The translations under genes and the position numbers were made by a program. Below the pieces are notes generated by a model that had not been told where the DNA came from, did not search any database, and saw nothing but the letters and a program-made list of their open reading frames with translations. From an uncultured Thiotrichaceae bacterium (GTDB lineage Bacteria; Pseudomonadota; Gammaproteobacteria; Thiotrichales; Thiotrichaceae): DNA of 64,000 nucleotides. The stretch lies in assembly GCA_937925855.1 (NCBI GenBank), contig CALAMO010000012.1:105169-169168 (forward strand), written 5' to 3'. Shown here piece by piece: positions 1 through 10,178 of this stretch; positions within the stretch are counted from its first letter, which is position 1, and every line of letters begins with the position of its first letter.

Positions 1-128
1 GGTTCTGATTTGTCAAGACTAATGATGATTTTTGATATTTCAGTATCTTGTGTTTCAATTGACTCTATCTGCCTTCTAATATATTGTTTATCATTATAAG
101 CAGCTATGATAACTAGTATTTTTTTCAT
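1..128 (-). CDS. GT2-type glycosyltransferase, N-terminus only (runs off window)
   Basis: The first 128 bases encode, on the minus strand, an N-terminus reading MKKILVIIAAYND followed by YIRRQIESI and a stretch ending IIISLDKSE. The layout (hydrophobic first beta strand, Y/F-N-D, then a helix containing R-Q-I-ES-I) is the start of the GT-A fold of family 2 glycosyltransferases. Only about 42 residues lie in the window, so donor and acceptor cannot be inferred. It is the next gene downstream in the minus-strand sugar-polymer cluster, separated from its neighbour by about 150 AT-rich bases that carry no gene I can see. Confidence 0.7.
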   Translation of the reverse strand, partial: MKKILVIIAAYNDKQYIRRQIESIETQDTEISKIIISLDKSE

Positions 129-277
129 GCTAATTTCTAATTATATTGATCATTTTAGATTAAGACATATTTGTATGTATGATTAAGAGTTTTTTTCGTG
201 AATTGAAAATATAAGATTCCAATGTTTCTCACAGCGTGGGAAACATTTTTTATGAAAGCTAAAAGACTCAATGATTT

Positions 278-1093
278 TTAAATCGAAAGCGCATTTTTCT
301 TTAATAATTTTAAAAAAGCTTTTGCTAATGAGACCAAAAACAGTAATGGGAACAAAAAAATAGTTTGTCTTATCGAATATTTATAATAAGTTTGCATTTC
401 ACCTAATCTCATTCCGATGCTATTAGAGCTAAGGCCACCTGCACTGTTGGGTTGTCTACCTAAGAACACCAGCTTCAGGTCCAAAAAATATATCTCATTT
501 GATTCAGACAACCTAAGCCATAAATCAAAATCTTCACAATAAGAAATTTGCTCATCAAATTTTGGATTTAAAGATTTTTTTATTGTCATGCTAGGCGTTA
601 CTATTTGATTAGAAAACAATAACTTAAAGTGATTGATTTTCCGAATCTTTTTCTCAAATTTTAGATCTGACTTCTTTGTTTGCTTTTTATATGAAAGTGT
701 TGAGTATGAATGAGCAATAATTGAGACTTTATATATATCAATAATCTCATAAATATATTTTAATTTGTTCTCGTGCCAAAAATCATCTGCATCAATAAAA
801 GACAAATATTTTCCGTTTGCTATAGAAATTGCTAAATTTCTAGCAGAGGATACCCCTCTGTTTACAGTATTCTTGATCAATATTTTCCTAGAGTCGCTTC
901 TGTAAGTTACATATTTATTTAAAATACACTGTGTATTATCAGTCGAGCCATCGTTGATTATGATAATTTCAATTGCGTTTTTATATCTTTGATGCAAAAC
1001 TGATTCGATGCATCTAATTAATGTTTTTTCAGCGTTGAAAACAGGTATTATAACGCTAAAAAAAATATCTTTTTCTTTGTCTGTATAAATCAA
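278..1093 (-). CDS. family 2 glycosyltransferase
   Basis: A 271-residue GT2 enzyme, expected to transfer a sugar from a nucleotide donor onto the lipid-linked O-unit at the inner face of the cytoplasmic membrane. FSVIIPVFN (about residues 12-20), INDGSTDNT (about 46-54) and SFIDADDFW (the DxD-type metal site, about 94-102) are visible, and the C-terminus is hydrophobic (about 245-265), suggesting membrane association. No ATG is available at the N-terminus; a TTG at 1093 is the only reasonable start, giving a 38-base overlap with the upstream polymerase gene. The family is clear; sugar specificity is not. Confidence 0.85.
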   Translation of the reverse strand: MIYTDKEKDIFFSVIIPVFNAEKTLIRCIESVLHQRYKNAIEIIIINDGSTDNTQCILNKYVTYRSDSRKILIKNTVNRGVSSARNLAISIANGKYLSFIDADDFWHENKLKYIYEIIDIYKVSIIAHSYSTLSYKKQTKKSDLKFEKKIRKINHFKLLFSNQIVTPSMTIKKSLNPKFDEQISYCEDFDLWLRLSESNEIYFLDLKLVFLGRQPNSAGGLSSNSIGMRLGEMQTYYKYSIRQTIFLFPLLFLVSLAKAFLKLLKKNALSI

Positions 1094-2276
1094 TTAGTAT
1101 AATCCAAAAACCATTAAAAATTAATATGTAAAACGGGTATATTGCAAATTCTAAAAAACTATATCGATAAAATCCTTGCGTATACATCAGTGTGACTAAA
1201 AATATGGAATAACCAGATAAAGTTTTGGTTAATATAATTTTATTAATTATTTTTCCGTAAAAAGATATTGCTATTGGTGCGATAACAAGGATTAAGTTAT
1301 TTTTAAATGAGAGGAATTCCGCTACGATTGACCCGGCAAGACCCCATCCTAAAGTATTTGAATTGGAAATAATGGATGTATATGAAATGTAGTTTCCATG
1401 AAATGTTTGATAAAAAAATGATGGGAATAATCTCATGAAGCTGTAATTAATTGCACTAGTAAAACTCTGTGCTTGATCTGTTTCGTAGATGATGTGTGTT
1501 GTTGACCAAGTGAATATAAATTCATATGCTATCTGGTCTAAATTTCCTAACGAAAATCCAACTCTGATTGTTGCTACTGAGATAATTAAGAAAACAATCA
1601 TAACAACATACCTGGTTTTAATATTTTTCTGCGTTATCGCTCGATAAAAAAAGAACACTAAAAACGATAAGAAAAAATACTCTCTTCCACTGAGAAAGAT
1701 ATCAACAAAAATATAAGGAATCAATAGCAATATGTATGTATCTTTTCTTGTTGTTAGAAATAAATAAAATGTAAGTAATGAAGATATTATAAATAGCGGC
1801 TTAAATTTAAAAAAATCATTAAATGAAGTGTTCAAAAGACTTTGTTTATCTCTATATCCATAATAATTAATTATTTCTTCTTGATATAGATATGTCACGT
1901 AAAATATGTACAGAGAAATACATACTGCAATTGAAAGTGCAAAGTAATGAAATACTTTGTTTGATCTGAATATATTTATTTTAGTATTTATACTTGCATT
2001 TCTGCTTCCGGCAACATAAAAACAAAAAAATATACACATGAAATACAATCCAATAGATGCAGTGTAAATGATAGTGGCTTCATTTTTTGTTGTGTAAGAC
2101 TCTAAGTTGTATGAAGAAACAATACTAGGGAATGAGATGTAAAATGCACCGAAAAAAAACAAATAAAATAGATAATTAGAAAATAATAAGTTTTTATCTC
2201 TTCTGTATCTAGTTATTGATATTATAAGAAATATAATTATTATCGCCAAATGAGCTATTGATAATATATAGTTCAT
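1056..2276 (-). CDS. Wzy-like O-antigen/exopolysaccharide polymerase
   Basis: A roughly 406-residue, very hydrophobic protein with about ten predicted membrane segments and one larger soluble loop around residues 225-310. Position among glycosyltransferases and a flippase, length and topology match Wzy, which joins undecaprenyl-linked repeat units on the periplasmic side in the Wzx/Wzy pathway. Wzy proteins have almost no conserved motifs, so the call rests on topology and context. The ATG at 2276 overlaps the TGA of the preceding glycosyltransferase (TGATG), arguing for translational coupling. The gene is strongly AT-rich, like the rest of this cluster. Confidence 0.7.
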   Translation of the reverse strand: MNYILSIAHLAIIIIFLIISITRYRRDKNLLFSNYLFYLFFFGAFYISFPSIVSSYNLESYTTKNEATIIYTASIGLYFMCIFFCFYVAGSRNASINTKINIFRSNKVFHYFALSIAVCISLYIFYVTYLYQEEIINYYGYRDKQSLLNTSFNDFFKFKPLFIISSLLTFYLFLTTRKDTYILLLIPYIFVDIFLSGREYFFLSFLVFFFYRAITQKNIKTRYVVMIVFLIISVATIRVGFSLGNLDQIAYEFIFTWSTTHIIYETDQAQSFTSAINYSFMRLFPSFFYQTFHGNYISYTSIISNSNTLGWGLAGSIVAEFLSFKNNLILVIAPIAISFYGKIINKIILTKTLSGYSIFLVTLMYTQGFYRYSFLEFAIYPFYILIFNGFWIILIDLYRQRKRYFF

Positions 2277-3172
2277 CACTTTATTTTTTTGAAAATAGAT
2301 ATTATGCTGTATCTTGGGTTTGAAAAAACTAATGGCAACAAGTTTTTAACTTTAATAAAGTTTTTGCTTAGTGCAATGTCTAAAAAATATTCTTTTTCTC
2401 TGTTGTTAAGGGTAACTGTCTTTCTTTGAAGAATAAGATCAATGGTTTTATTTATTTGAGCTTTATTATTTTGAATAAAAATTTTTCTTATTTTCTTGAC
2501 ATCAGAGCTGATGCGCTTTTTGTTTCTGTATGATAAAGACTGTGCATATGTTCTATATTCAAAAAGAACTTCGTCAACATTAGTAAATTTACCTCCTGCC
2601 TCGTATATTTCACACCAAAATGCTTTGTCTTCAGCGTGATTTATGTCATTCATCCCATAGAGTATTTTGTTGTCGGTTAAAAAACTCTTTCTAATCATCG
2701 CTCCGCCATGAGGAACTGGTACTGAGGATATTAAATAAAAAATTAAGTTTTGATCTTTTAGAGGTGTTAGGACAAAATCAATTTTTTCATTAAATTCATC
2801 AATTATATAATAGTGGCAACCACAAACATCTGAATCTTTTGAAATCATTAAATTTAATTGTTTTTGGAATCTTGATGAATAACTAATGTCGTCTGAATCC
2901 ATTCTTGCTAAATAATCGCCTTTGGATATTTTAATTGCTTGGTTTAAAGAATATATTAATCCCTTGTTTTTTTGGTTAATTACTTTAATTCTGTTGTCGA
3001 TACTTTTATAGTGAGAGATTATGTCTAAACTATTATCAGTAGACCCATCATTTATAATGATGAACTCATAGTTTCTAAAAGTTTGATTCAATATGCTCTC
3101 TATAGAGGATTCTAGGTATTTGCCAGCATTATAAACAGGCATTATCACAGACACTAACGGGTACTTGGTCAT
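2276..3172 (-). CDS. family 2 glycosyltransferase
   Basis: A GT2 enzyme of about 298 residues. LVSVIMPVYNAG at the N-terminus, IINDGSTDNS near residue 45 and ARMDSDDIS near residue 90 mark the nucleotide-sugar site and the metal-binding DxD. I place the start at 3172 rather than four codons upstream, because this ATG overlaps the stop of the fucosyltransferase gene (ATGA) and has GGGAG six bases upstream. It should add one residue of the O-unit on the cytoplasmic side; the sugar cannot be read from sequence. It lies between the GT11 gene and the polymerase in a tightly packed minus-strand operon. Confidence 0.87.
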   Translation of the reverse strand: MTKYPLVSVIMPVYNAGKYLESSIESILNQTFRNYEFIIINDGSTDNSLDIISHYKSIDNRIKVINQKNKGLIYSLNQAIKISKGDYLARMDSDDISYSSRFQKQLNLMISKDSDVCGCHYYIIDEFNEKIDFVLTPLKDQNLIFYLISSVPVPHGGAMIRKSFLTDNKILYGMNDINHAEDKAFWCEIYEAGGKFTNVDEVLFEYRTYAQSLSYRNKKRISSDVKKIRKIFIQNNKAQINKTIDLILQRKTVTLNNREKEYFLDIALSKNFIKVKNLLPLVFSNPRYSIISIFKKIK

Positions 3173-4056
3173 AACTTCTCCCAAGTTGCTGGAATGATAG
3201 TTCTACTCTGAAGATTTAAATCTTTATTTATAAACCATTTTTTTGGCGCTATCACTATTTTTTCTTGATTTTTGTTTAACCAAGCAGCCCACCAGCTAAA
3301 AGAACTGTTCGCAATAATATTGTGTTTACACATGCTCATTAGCTGCATATCTATGTAAGAGATATGGCTTTTTTCTTTAATTATATATGTTGTTAATTGG
3401 TTGAATTTTATATTTTTCTTTGCCCACTCTACATCGTCAGAAAATATATAGAACTTAGGATTGTTTACTTTTCTTAAAATGTGGCTTATTGATTTTGAGT
3501 AATAGTCTTCGCCACATATACAATATATTTTTTTATTTTTTTCATTTAAATAGTCTCCTCTTCTAATGTGTATGCTTACTGAATTGGTTTCTAATATGTC
3601 AATACCATACTTATTTTTTTCTAGTTCCGGCAATGGTGGAAATTCAAATTTCTCCTTAATCATTTTCTCAATTGATTTAAAATATAACGCAGATTGCCAA
3701 TAACCATCAATAAACAATATTTTTGAATCGCTGTGTACTTTATATTTTTGATAACTTAGTTTTTCTTCGATTAAAGAATTTTTTAGTAAAAAATTTTTAA
3801 TAAATTGATTTTTTTTTGAACAAAACTTTATGATCTGATTTTTTTTAAAATTTGAAATTTTTAATTTTACGATCTCTGTCGCATCTGGTTTGCTAGGTTT
3901 AATGCCAAACGCTTTTCCTAGTTCAAAACCATTATGTTGATTGGAAAATCTGTCATCAAAAGTTATCTTTTTGTTAGTTTCTTCTGCAATGGATAAAGCG
4001 AAGGCGTATTGAAACATTTGATTGCCCAGTCCGCCTTTTAGATTTAAGTTAATCAT
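3169..4056 (-). CDS. GT11 alpha-1,2-fucosyltransferase-like enzyme
   Basis: A 295-residue protein with the GT11 signatures: GGLGNQMFQYAFAL near residues 8-21, SVSIHIRRGDYL near 160-171 (the HxRRGDY donor-binding motif) and NSSFSWWAAWL near 250-260. GT11 enzymes mostly transfer L-fucose from GDP-fucose in alpha-1,2 linkage, so the polymer probably carries a fucosyl branch or residue. GDP-fucose is made from GDP-mannose, which fits the manC/manB genes just upstream; the gmd and fcl steps are not in the window and would be expected to the left. The gene overlaps its neighbours by 4 bases on both sides. Confidence 0.88.
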   Translation of the reverse strand: MINLNLKGGLGNQMFQYAFALSIAEETNKKITFDDRFSNQHNGFELGKAFGIKPSKPDATEIVKLKISNFKKNQIIKFCSKKNQFIKNFLLKNSLIEEKLSYQKYKVHSDSKILFIDGYWQSALYFKSIEKMIKEKFEFPPLPELEKNKYGIDILETNSVSIHIRRGDYLNEKNKKIYCICGEDYYSKSISHILRKVNNPKFYIFSDDVEWAKKNIKFNQLTTYIIKEKSHISYIDMQLMSMCKHNIIANSSFSWWAAWLNKNQEKIVIAPKKWFINKDLNLQSRTIIPATWEKL

Positions 4057-4787
4057 TGTTTGTTACTTTTAAATAATTCGCTATTTACTTTTTTAAGAAG
4101 CATTTTCAATCCAAATTTTTTATAAAAATTAATTGTTTTGTTCAATATTAATACTGATTCATTTTTGATTTTAATTATTTTTTTTTCTGGCATGGTGATT
4201 GGCTTTGGTATTTCTATGTAGTAATGGAGTAACTCAAAAAAATTTTGCTTCTTGATGCTGTCTTTTTCTAGAAAATCAAGTATATATTCTATGTGTTTGA
4301 TTTTATCTGGTCGTTCAGAAAACCACTCATGATATTCTAGATATCTAATCATGCAATCATGAGCTTTACAAGGTACTTTAATTGATGTTTTTTCGATCTC
4401 CAAATATACTGACTTTTCAATTACAGAAGAAAAAAAACATGGTTTTAGTAGAATATTTCGGTATTCAGGTAATGCATCGTATAAGTCAAATCTTAAATTT
4501 AATTCTTCGTCAATAAATAGGTCTATATACGTTTGATTATGCTTTTTTTCTACAATTATAAGTTTTTCCTCAATAATATTTTCATTTAAGAATTGCGTTA
4601 TTTGATTTGTTAGTTCCTTTATATTAATGCAATAGATGTCTAGATCTGAACCAATATTGTACAATGGGAAAATTTTAGAAATCTTAACTAAGCAGTAGTT
4701 TTCCGTGGTTAGTGAATTGAAAAGCCTTTGTAAATTTACAGTTTGTTTTTTTGTTTTCGGTTTTGATGCTATTCTATTATTTCGCAT
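4053..4787 (-). CDS. nucleotidyltransferase-fold-like protein of the sugar cluster
   Basis: A 244-residue protein I do not recognise as a named family. Around residues 47-53 it reads IGSDLDIYC, which resembles the GSxxD-x-D core of the nucleotidyltransferase fold, and a second acidic segment (LRFDLYD) follows near residue 99, as the third acidic residue of that fold would. The basic N-terminus (KPKTKKQ) and alpha-helical C-terminus have no known assignment. It overlaps the upstream gene by 19 bases and the GT11 gene by 4 bases, so it is translated with the sugar genes. It could prime, modify or regulate polymer synthesis; no function is assigned. Confidence 0.5.
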   Translation of the reverse strand: MRNNRIASKPKTKKQTVNLQRLFNSLTTENYCLVKISKIFPLYNIGSDLDIYCINIKELTNQITQFLNENIIEEKLIIVEKKHNQTYIDLFIDEELNLRFDLYDALPEYRNILLKPCFFSSVIEKSVYLEIEKTSIKVPCKAHDCMIRYLEYHEWFSERPDKIKHIEYILDFLEKDSIKKQNFFELLHYYIEIPKPITMPEKKIIKIKNESVLILNKTINFYKKFGLKMLLKKVNSELFKSNKQ

Positions 4788-5650
4788 GCTAGTACGTTTT
4801 TTTGTCCGTGAAATGAAGATATGCAGGTTCTGTGTAATCCATCTAGTATCAAAAAATATCCGTGCTGCTTTCTAACAGCTATTGGATACCTTTTGTTTGT
4901 ATTGTCTCTGCAATTTAAAATCCTTGTTAGTTTTTCATATCGATCTATTGTATAATCTTCTTTGAGTCCATATCCCAGGTTTTTAGATATATATTCTTGG
5001 TATGTTTCAACATCACCATGTAAAAAGGCAAAATGTGGTGTGTTTTCGATCTTAACTATTTTTGTTTTTTCTTTTTTGACAAATATTTTGCATCTAATTA
5101 AGTCTAAGTCTAAGTCTAAATTAAATATTTTGAACTTGCTGTAACTAGCCAAATAATAAGGTAATTTGAGTATGTGCGTATTAATAAGAATATTTATATC
5201 GGGTGATCCCGTTAAATATTTGAATATGTTTCGTGTTTGTAGTTCTGTATCTGTGCAATGAATCACGTGATTTTCAGTGCGATTGCCTTTAAAGTAAGGA
5301 TTGTAGTTATTTCTAATTTTTGTTTTTAATTTTTTCAATGACTTTGATTCTATATGTCTAAAGGGTTGTGTGCCAAAAAAATCTTCTTCTGGGTCATTAT
5401 TTTTTATGAATACGAAGCAAACCTCTTTCCCACCATTTTTTAAGAACCTTGTTTTTTCTCTAAGATGATGTAAGGGTACATCATCAAGCTCATAGACTTT
5501 TGAAATAAGATTTTTTATTGATTTGGGCGAGTGCTTTTCTATCATTAAAATTTCAAATTTATTTTCTCTTATTTCTAATAATATATCTTCAAGTTTATTT
5601 AATCCATGATTCCATATGATAATGCAGTCTATTCTTCCTCTAAAGTGCAT
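4769..5650 (-). CDS. unknown protein with ParB/Srx-like C-terminal motif in sugar cluster
   Basis: A 293-residue protein of unknown function. The last 40 residues contain YPIAVRKQHGYFLILDGLHR followed by a short helix and VLACEI, which resembles the core of the ParB/sulfiredoxin fold (strand, GxxLxDGxHR, helix, V-x-V strand). The N-terminal half has alternating strand and helix segments and a conserved-looking HHLREKTRFL near residue 60. A start at 5650 leaves 10 bases to the flippase stop upstream. In an O-antigen cluster this fold may serve kinase-like or nucleotide-binding chemistry rather than DNA partitioning, but that is inference. Confidence 0.5.
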   Translation of the reverse strand: MHFRGRIDCIIIWNHGLNKLEDILLEIRENKFEILMIEKHSPKSIKNLISKVYELDDVPLHHLREKTRFLKNGGKEVCFVFIKNNDPEEDFFGTQPFRHIESKSLKKLKTKIRNNYNPYFKGNRTENHVIHCTDTELQTRNIFKYLTGSPDINILINTHILKLPYYLASYSKFKIFNLDLDLDLIRCKIFVKKEKTKIVKIENTPHFAFLHGDVETYQEYISKNLGYGLKEDYTIDRYEKLTRILNCRDNTNKRYPIAVRKQHGYFLILDGLHRTCISSFHGQKNVLACEIIE

Positions 5651-5660
5651 TTTATGTCTT

Positions 5661-6917
5661 CTATTTTATTTTAATAAAAAAAGCATTGATTTTCAGCATC
5701 AAAAAATGTCTGGAACTTGGTGCAAATAAATCAAAGACATATGTTGCTAAAAATAATGAAGCCATTGTTGAGAATATAGCGCCTTCTATTCCATGTGTCT
5801 GTATAAGGAAGAAGTTCAATGCTATATTGATTGTAATTCCACCTAGATTTCTAACTAACATGTTATAATATAGATTTTCTAAATTTAGATGTTTGGTTGT
5901 TAGTATTGATATGAAAAAAAATAAGCATAACCAGGTGCTTAACAATAATGCTTCTGCCCCGCTTTTAAAATTTTCTCCATATAATAAATTAATTATTTCG
6001 TCGTTGAGTGAAAAAATTATGATTGATATAAATAAAGCCATCCATGTGAATATGGTGTACGTTGTCTGTAATGCAGATAGGTATGAATTTTGGCTTTTTT
6101 TTCTTTTTTCAAATAATATTGGAAATAGAATCATGCTAATGGTTGCTGGTATGAAAATCCATATCTCGCTGATTCTTATTACAGATGCATAAATTCCACC
6201 CGAGTAGTTGCCAAGCATATTGTTGATCATTAACTGGTCGATTCTGGTATATGCTATAAATAAAAAATTCGACAGCATCAATGGTATAGAGTGCTTTATT
6301 AATATAATTTTTCCTGAAAATTTTTCTTTCTTTATGCTAGTTTTTTTTATTTCTTTTTTTGAAAAAAAATATAATATGATTGAAAAAACAAGCCAGTCTA
6401 CTGAAATTAGCATTATAAAAAATATTAAGTCATGATTTTTAGTGATTAGGTAGATTTTTATTGTTGAAGATAATAATGTGTGTGTTATTCTACTTAAGGC
6501 TACTCTTTTTAATGTCGACTGGGCATAAAAATGTAATTCAAATATCTCTGTTGCTTGAAAGATAAGGCCTAGTGATGCTATAAATATATACTTGCTTTCT
6601 ATGTTTTCTACAGACATATAAAAATAAAAAGATATTATTATAATAGCGATTCCGACTGTTAATCTTGTGCATATTGAAAATATAAGTATATTTTTGGTTG
6701 CAAATGGCTTTTGTATTAATGCCTTTATCACATTTGAATCAAGTCCTAATTTGCTTAAAATAGCAAAAAAAGAACTGAAAACTAATACATAACTATACAA
6801 GCCGAAATCGTTTGGGCCTAAATACCTGGCAATCCAAATACCTACAACTAATGAAGAGATTAATCTTATTATTTGATCGATAATCATCCATGATGAGTTT
6901 TTAGTTATTTTATTCAT
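5661..6917 (-). CDS. Wzx-type polysaccharide flippase
   Basis: A 418-residue integral membrane protein with about 12 to 14 hydrophobic segments, starting MNKITKNSSWMIIDQIIRL followed by ARYLGPNDFGLYSYVLVF. That N-terminus (helix, then L-G-P-x-D-F-G-x-Y) is typical of the MATE/MOP superfamily polysaccharide transporters that flip undecaprenyl-PP-linked O-units across the inner membrane. It is the first gene of the AT-rich block, 30 bases downstream of manC and probably co-transcribed with it. The sharp fall in G+C between manC and this gene marks the boundary between the conserved sugar-nucleotide genes and the horizontally variable part of the locus. Confidence 0.85.
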   Translation of the reverse strand: MNKITKNSSWMIIDQIIRLISSLVVGIWIARYLGPNDFGLYSYVLVFSSFFAILSKLGLDSNVIKALIQKPFATKNILIFSICTRLTVGIAIIIISFYFYMSVENIESKYIFIASLGLIFQATEIFELHFYAQSTLKRVALSRITHTLLSSTIKIYLITKNHDLIFFIMLISVDWLVFSIILYFFSKKEIKKTSIKKEKFSGKIILIKHSIPLMLSNFLFIAYTRIDQLMINNMLGNYSGGIYASVIRISEIWIFIPATISMILFPILFEKRKKSQNSYLSALQTTYTIFTWMALFISIIIFSLNDEIINLLYGENFKSGAEALLLSTWLCLFFFISILTTKHLNLENLYYNMLVRNLGGITINIALNFFLIQTHGIEGAIFSTMASLFLATYVFDLFAPSSRHFLMLKINAFFIKIK

Positions 6918-6949
6918 ACTACTTTATATGGTCTTAATAAAACCTGCTA

Positions 6950-8359
6950 TTAATCTGTCCTCCCATAAACATCCTTAAACCGCACAATATCATCCTCCCC
7001 CAAATAACTCCCAGACTGCACCTCAATCAACTCCAACGGCACCTTCCCCGGATTCGCCAACGAGTGCGTCTCCCCCAATGGAATATAAGTCGACTGATTC
7101 TCCGTCAACAACACCGTCTTATCCCCACAACGTACCTCCGCCGTACCACTCACCACAATCCAATGTTCCGCCCGATGATAATGCATCTGTAACGACAACT
7201 TCTCCCCCGGCTTCACCGTAATCCGCTTCACCTGATAACGCGCCGCACTATCAATGCAATCATAACTACCCCAGGGGCGGAACACCTCACGATGCAGCAC
7301 TGCCTCCGGCCGTTCCGCTGCCTTCAATTGATCCACCAGCAACTTAACATCCTGCACTCGATCCCGATGCGCCACCAAAGTAGCATCCTGCGTATCAACA
7401 ACGACAAGATCATCCACACCCAACAAAGCAACCAAACGCCGTTCACTATAAGCCAAATTATTCCGCGCGGACTGCAGCATCACATCGCCCCGCGTCACAT
7501 TCCCCTGCGCATCCGTCTCACCCACTTCCCACACTGCCGACCACGCGCCGACATCACTCCAGCCCGCATCCAACGGCACCACCGCCACATTATCCGCCTG
7601 CTCCATTACGGCATAATCTACCGAAATTGATGGACAGGTCGCAAAAGCTTCAGTGTCCAATCGGATGAAATCACCGTCTGTTCGCTCACCGTCTAGTGCT
7701 GCTGTGCATGCCGTCAACACCTCTGGCGCATATTGCTCTAAGGCTGCAAGATAAATACTGGTGCTAAACAAAAACATTCCGCTGTTCCAGAAATACTCGC
7801 CGCTGGCAGCATAATGCTCCGCTGTCTCCTGATCCGGTTTCTCTACAAAACGCAGTACCTTATGTTTTCCGTCATGTTGAATATAACCGTATCCCGTTTC
7901 TGCCCGCTGCGGAACAATGCCAAAGGTTACTAGTAATCCCTCTATCGCTAAATCGGTGGCCTGTGCTATCGCGGCATGAAACGCCGCCATATCGTTAATA
8001 ACATGATCTGCGGGTAACACCAGCAACAACGCATCATCATCGCTCTGTTGTTGTAATTGCAGCGCAGCCAAAGCAATCGCCGGTGCTGTATTTCGGCCTA
8101 CCTGTTCCAGCAAAATTCCCTGGCTTGCCTGATCGAGTTCACGCAGCTGTTCTGCCACCATAAAGCGGTGCTCTTCATTACACACCACCAATGGAGCTTG
8201 TACGCCATCCAAACCCGCTAAACGCTGCAGGGTCATCTGAAATAGACTGTCCTCACCGACAATCGGCAAAAACTGTTTGGGACGCAGCTGGCGTGATAGT
8301 GGCCACAGGCGCGTGCCAGAGCCACCGGAGAGAATGACGGGGCTAATGCTCATGCTCAT
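6950..8359 (-). CDS. manC: mannose-1-phosphate guanylyltransferase / mannose-6-phosphate isomerase
   Basis: A 469-residue bifunctional enzyme making GDP-mannose from mannose-1-phosphate and GTP, with the isomerase step in its C-terminal cupin domain. The N-terminal pyrophosphorylase signature [13 protein letters not shown] lies near residues 11-23, FVEKPD near 150, and the cupin segment with [10 protein letters not shown] near 393-402. The length is typical of type II PMI/GMP proteins. The ATG at 8359 overlaps the manB stop (ATGA), so the two are coupled. It supplies GDP-mannose, and through gmd/fcl GDP-fucose, to the polymer made by the adjacent cluster. Base composition is host-like, unlike the AT-rich genes downstream. 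Confidence 0.95.
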   Translation of the reverse strand: MSMSISPVILSGGSGTRLWPLSRQLRPKQFLPIVGEDSLFQMTLQRLAGLDGVQAPLVVCNEEHRFMVAEQLRELDQASQGILLEQVGRNTAPAIALAALQLQQQSDDDALLLVLPADHVINDMAAFHAAIAQATDLAIEGLLVTFGIVPQRAETGYGYIQHDGKHKVLRFVEKPDQETAEHYAASGEYFWNSGMFLFSTSIYLAALEQYAPEVLTACTAALDGERTDGDFIRLDTEAFATCPSISVDYAVMEQADNVAVVPLDAGWSDVGAWSAVWEVGETDAQGNVTRGDVMLQSARNNLAYSERRLVALLGVDDLVVVDTQDATLVAHRDRVQDVKLLVDQLKAAERPEAVLHREVFRPWGSYDCIDSAARYQVKRITVKPGEKLSLQMHYHRAEHWIVVSGTAEVRCGDKTVLLTENQSTYIPLGETHSLANPGKVPLELIEVQSGSYLGEDDIVRFKDVYGRTD

Positions 8360-9750
8360 GATAACAATGCGTTCACTTCTTCAGTTTTCTGCGTAACTCG
8401 TTCCATGTTGCCCCGACTCTCCACATTTAATCGTAATACCGGTTCCGTATTAGAACCACGCAAGTTAAAGCGCCAGTCCGCAAACGTCATGCTCAAACCA
8501 TCTGTTAAATCCACCAGTGGATTGCCATCCACTTCATGGGTCGAACTAAAGTGCTGCTGCACTCGTTCCAGACAGAGCGCAACATCACTCACTGTAAAAT
8601 TAAGTTCGCCGCTGCAGGGGTACTTAGCGATTCGCTCCGCCACTAGCTGCGATAGCGGTTGCTGCTTAACACTCATTAATTCAGCGACTAATAACCAAGG
8701 AATCATGCCGCTGTCGCAATAAGCAAAATCACGGAAATAATGATGCGCACTCATCTCGCCGCCATAAACCGCATCCTCTGCGCGCATGGTTTCTTTGATA
8801 AACGCATGACCGGTTTTGGATTGAATGGCTTTGCCACCTGCTTGAGTCACAACATCAAGTGTATTCCAAGTCAGGCGTGGATCATGAACAATTGAAGCGC
8901 CGGGGTGGCGCTGCAAAAAGGCTTCGGCTAATAAACCAACAATATAATAACCTTCAATGAACTCGCCGTTTTCGTCAAACAAAAAACAGCGATCAAAATC
9001 ACCATCCCAGGCTATTCCCATATCGGCCTGATAGTCTAAGACAGCTTTTGCTGTATCTGCTCGGCACTCGGGCAACAATGGGTTGGGGATGCCATGAGGG
9101 AACTGCCCATTAGCTTCATGATGCACTTTGATGAAGCCAACAGGCATATTTAAATTTGCAAATACCTGTTCAAGTGCATCAATCACATGTCCTGCCGCGC
9201 CATTACCAGCATTTACCACTAACTTGAGCGGCTGGATGCGCGCAGGTTGGATGTACGTTAATAAATGTGAGGTATAAGCGTCTAGCAGATCGCCTCGCGT
9301 CAAGCGGCCTTTAGTCATTGCGCCATAAAACATATTGGCTTCGGCTAATTGCCTCAATGCGGCAAAATCTTGGCTATCTAAGGGCTTAGCCCCGGCTTGC
9401 ACCAGCTTCATGCCGTTATAATCTATAGGATTGTGACTAGCTGTCACCTCGATACCACCCGCAACACCTAAATGAAAGGTCGCAAAGTAAATCTCTTCGG
9501 TGCCTGTCATGCCTAAATCAATGACATTAACACCCATATCCATCAGTCCATTAGACAAAGACAATTTCAGTGCAGATGAGGTTAGCCGAACATCACCGCC
9601 GACGACGACAGTAAGTGCTGCGTCCGACTCACTGGTTTTTTTCAACCAGGCAGCAAACGCACGCCCAATACGATAAGCAATCGCATCGTTCAACTCCTCG
9701 CCAAGCTTGCCGCGAATGTCATAAGCCTTAAAGCAGGATAGAGCGTTCAT
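8356..9750 (-). CDS. manB: phosphomannomutase
   Basis: A 464-residue alpha-D-phosphohexomutase converting mannose-6-phosphate to mannose-1-phosphate in the cytoplasm. The start [11 protein letters not shown] is typical of the bacterial ManB/AlgC group, [13 protein letters not shown] near residue 103 carries the phosphoserine loop, DGDFDR near 250 is the metal-binding loop, and [16 protein letters not shown] near 438 is the phosphate-binding C-terminal motif. It precedes manC with a 4-base overlap. Its ATG overlaps the TAA of the HepT-like gene upstream (TAATG), tying the toxin-antitoxin pair to the sugar operon. The call could also read as the bifunctional phosphomannomutase/phosphoglucomutase. 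Confidence 0.93.
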   Translation of the reverse strand: MNALSCFKAYDIRGKLGEELNDAIAYRIGRAFAAWLKKTSESDAALTVVVGGDVRLTSSALKLSLSNGLMDMGVNVIDLGMTGTEEIYFATFHLGVAGGIEVTASHNPIDYNGMKLVQAGAKPLDSQDFAALRQLAEANMFYGAMTKGRLTRGDLLDAYTSHLLTYIQPARIQPLKLVVNAGNGAAGHVIDALEQVFANLNMPVGFIKVHHEANGQFPHGIPNPLLPECRADTAKAVLDYQADMGIAWDGDFDRCFLFDENGEFIEGYYIVGLLAEAFLQRHPGASIVHDPRLTWNTLDVVTQAGGKAIQSKTGHAFIKETMRAEDAVYGGEMSAHHYFRDFAYCDSGMIPWLLVAELMSVKQQPLSQLVAERIAKYPCSGELNFTVSDVALCLERVQQHFSSTHEVDGNPLVDLTDGLSMTFADWRFNLRGSNTEPVLRLNVESRGNMERVTQKTEEVNALLS

Positions 9751-10178
9751 TAATTGTTCTGTGGTATCGATGAAAAGGGTTCTAGCAAAAATGCCGCAAC
9801 TATCTGGTATTGTCGTTCTTGAACTAGTCGGCTGACTAGTCTCACATCAATATTCATATAATCATGCACAATCTTATTACGCAGACCAACAATAGCCTGC
9901 CAGGCTTTTAGCTCCGTTTGGAGTAAATGCCCTTGCTCTACCAACAGCGCAAACACATCATAAGCCGAAACCGGCACGACCACGCCGTCCTGTTTCAAGC
10001 AATGCTTAGCCTTACCAATCGCATTCTCAATCAAGACCTGCAACGCATGCAGCATGCCACTTTCTTCTAATTTGGACAGTGTCTCACCCGCTAGTAGGCG
10101 CTGGCTGACTTCATCCAATAAAGCCTGATTATGCTGAGCAATAACTGCCGTCTCGCGCAGATAAATTTCAAGTTCCAT
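9750..10178 (-). CDS. hepT: HepT-like HEPN-domain toxin
   Basis: A roughly 142-residue all-helical HEPN protein with the Rx4-6H RNase motif RNKIVHDYM near residues 117-125. HepT proteins act with a MNT-family nucleotidyltransferase antitoxin that AMPylates the tyrosine of the HxY segment; here the Y of HDY is present. I start at the ATG 10178 (MELEIYL), which overlaps the end of the mntA-like gene by 11 bases; a longer reading frame to 10256 would overlap mntA heavily and has no family-like N-terminus. The stop overlaps the manB start, an unusual place for a toxin gene. Confidence 0.85.
   Translation of the reverse strand: MELEIYLRETAVIAQHNQALLDEVSQRLLAGETLSKLEESGMLHALQVLIENAIGKAKHCLKQDGVVVPVSAYDVFALLVEQGHLLQTELKAWQAIVGLRNKIVHDYMNIDVRLVSRLVQERQYQIVAAFLLEPFSSIPQNN

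Noticed and set aside
5661..6917. Several plus-strand frames inside the Wzx gene
   Set aside because: They are shadows of a low-G+C membrane-protein gene; no homology pattern.
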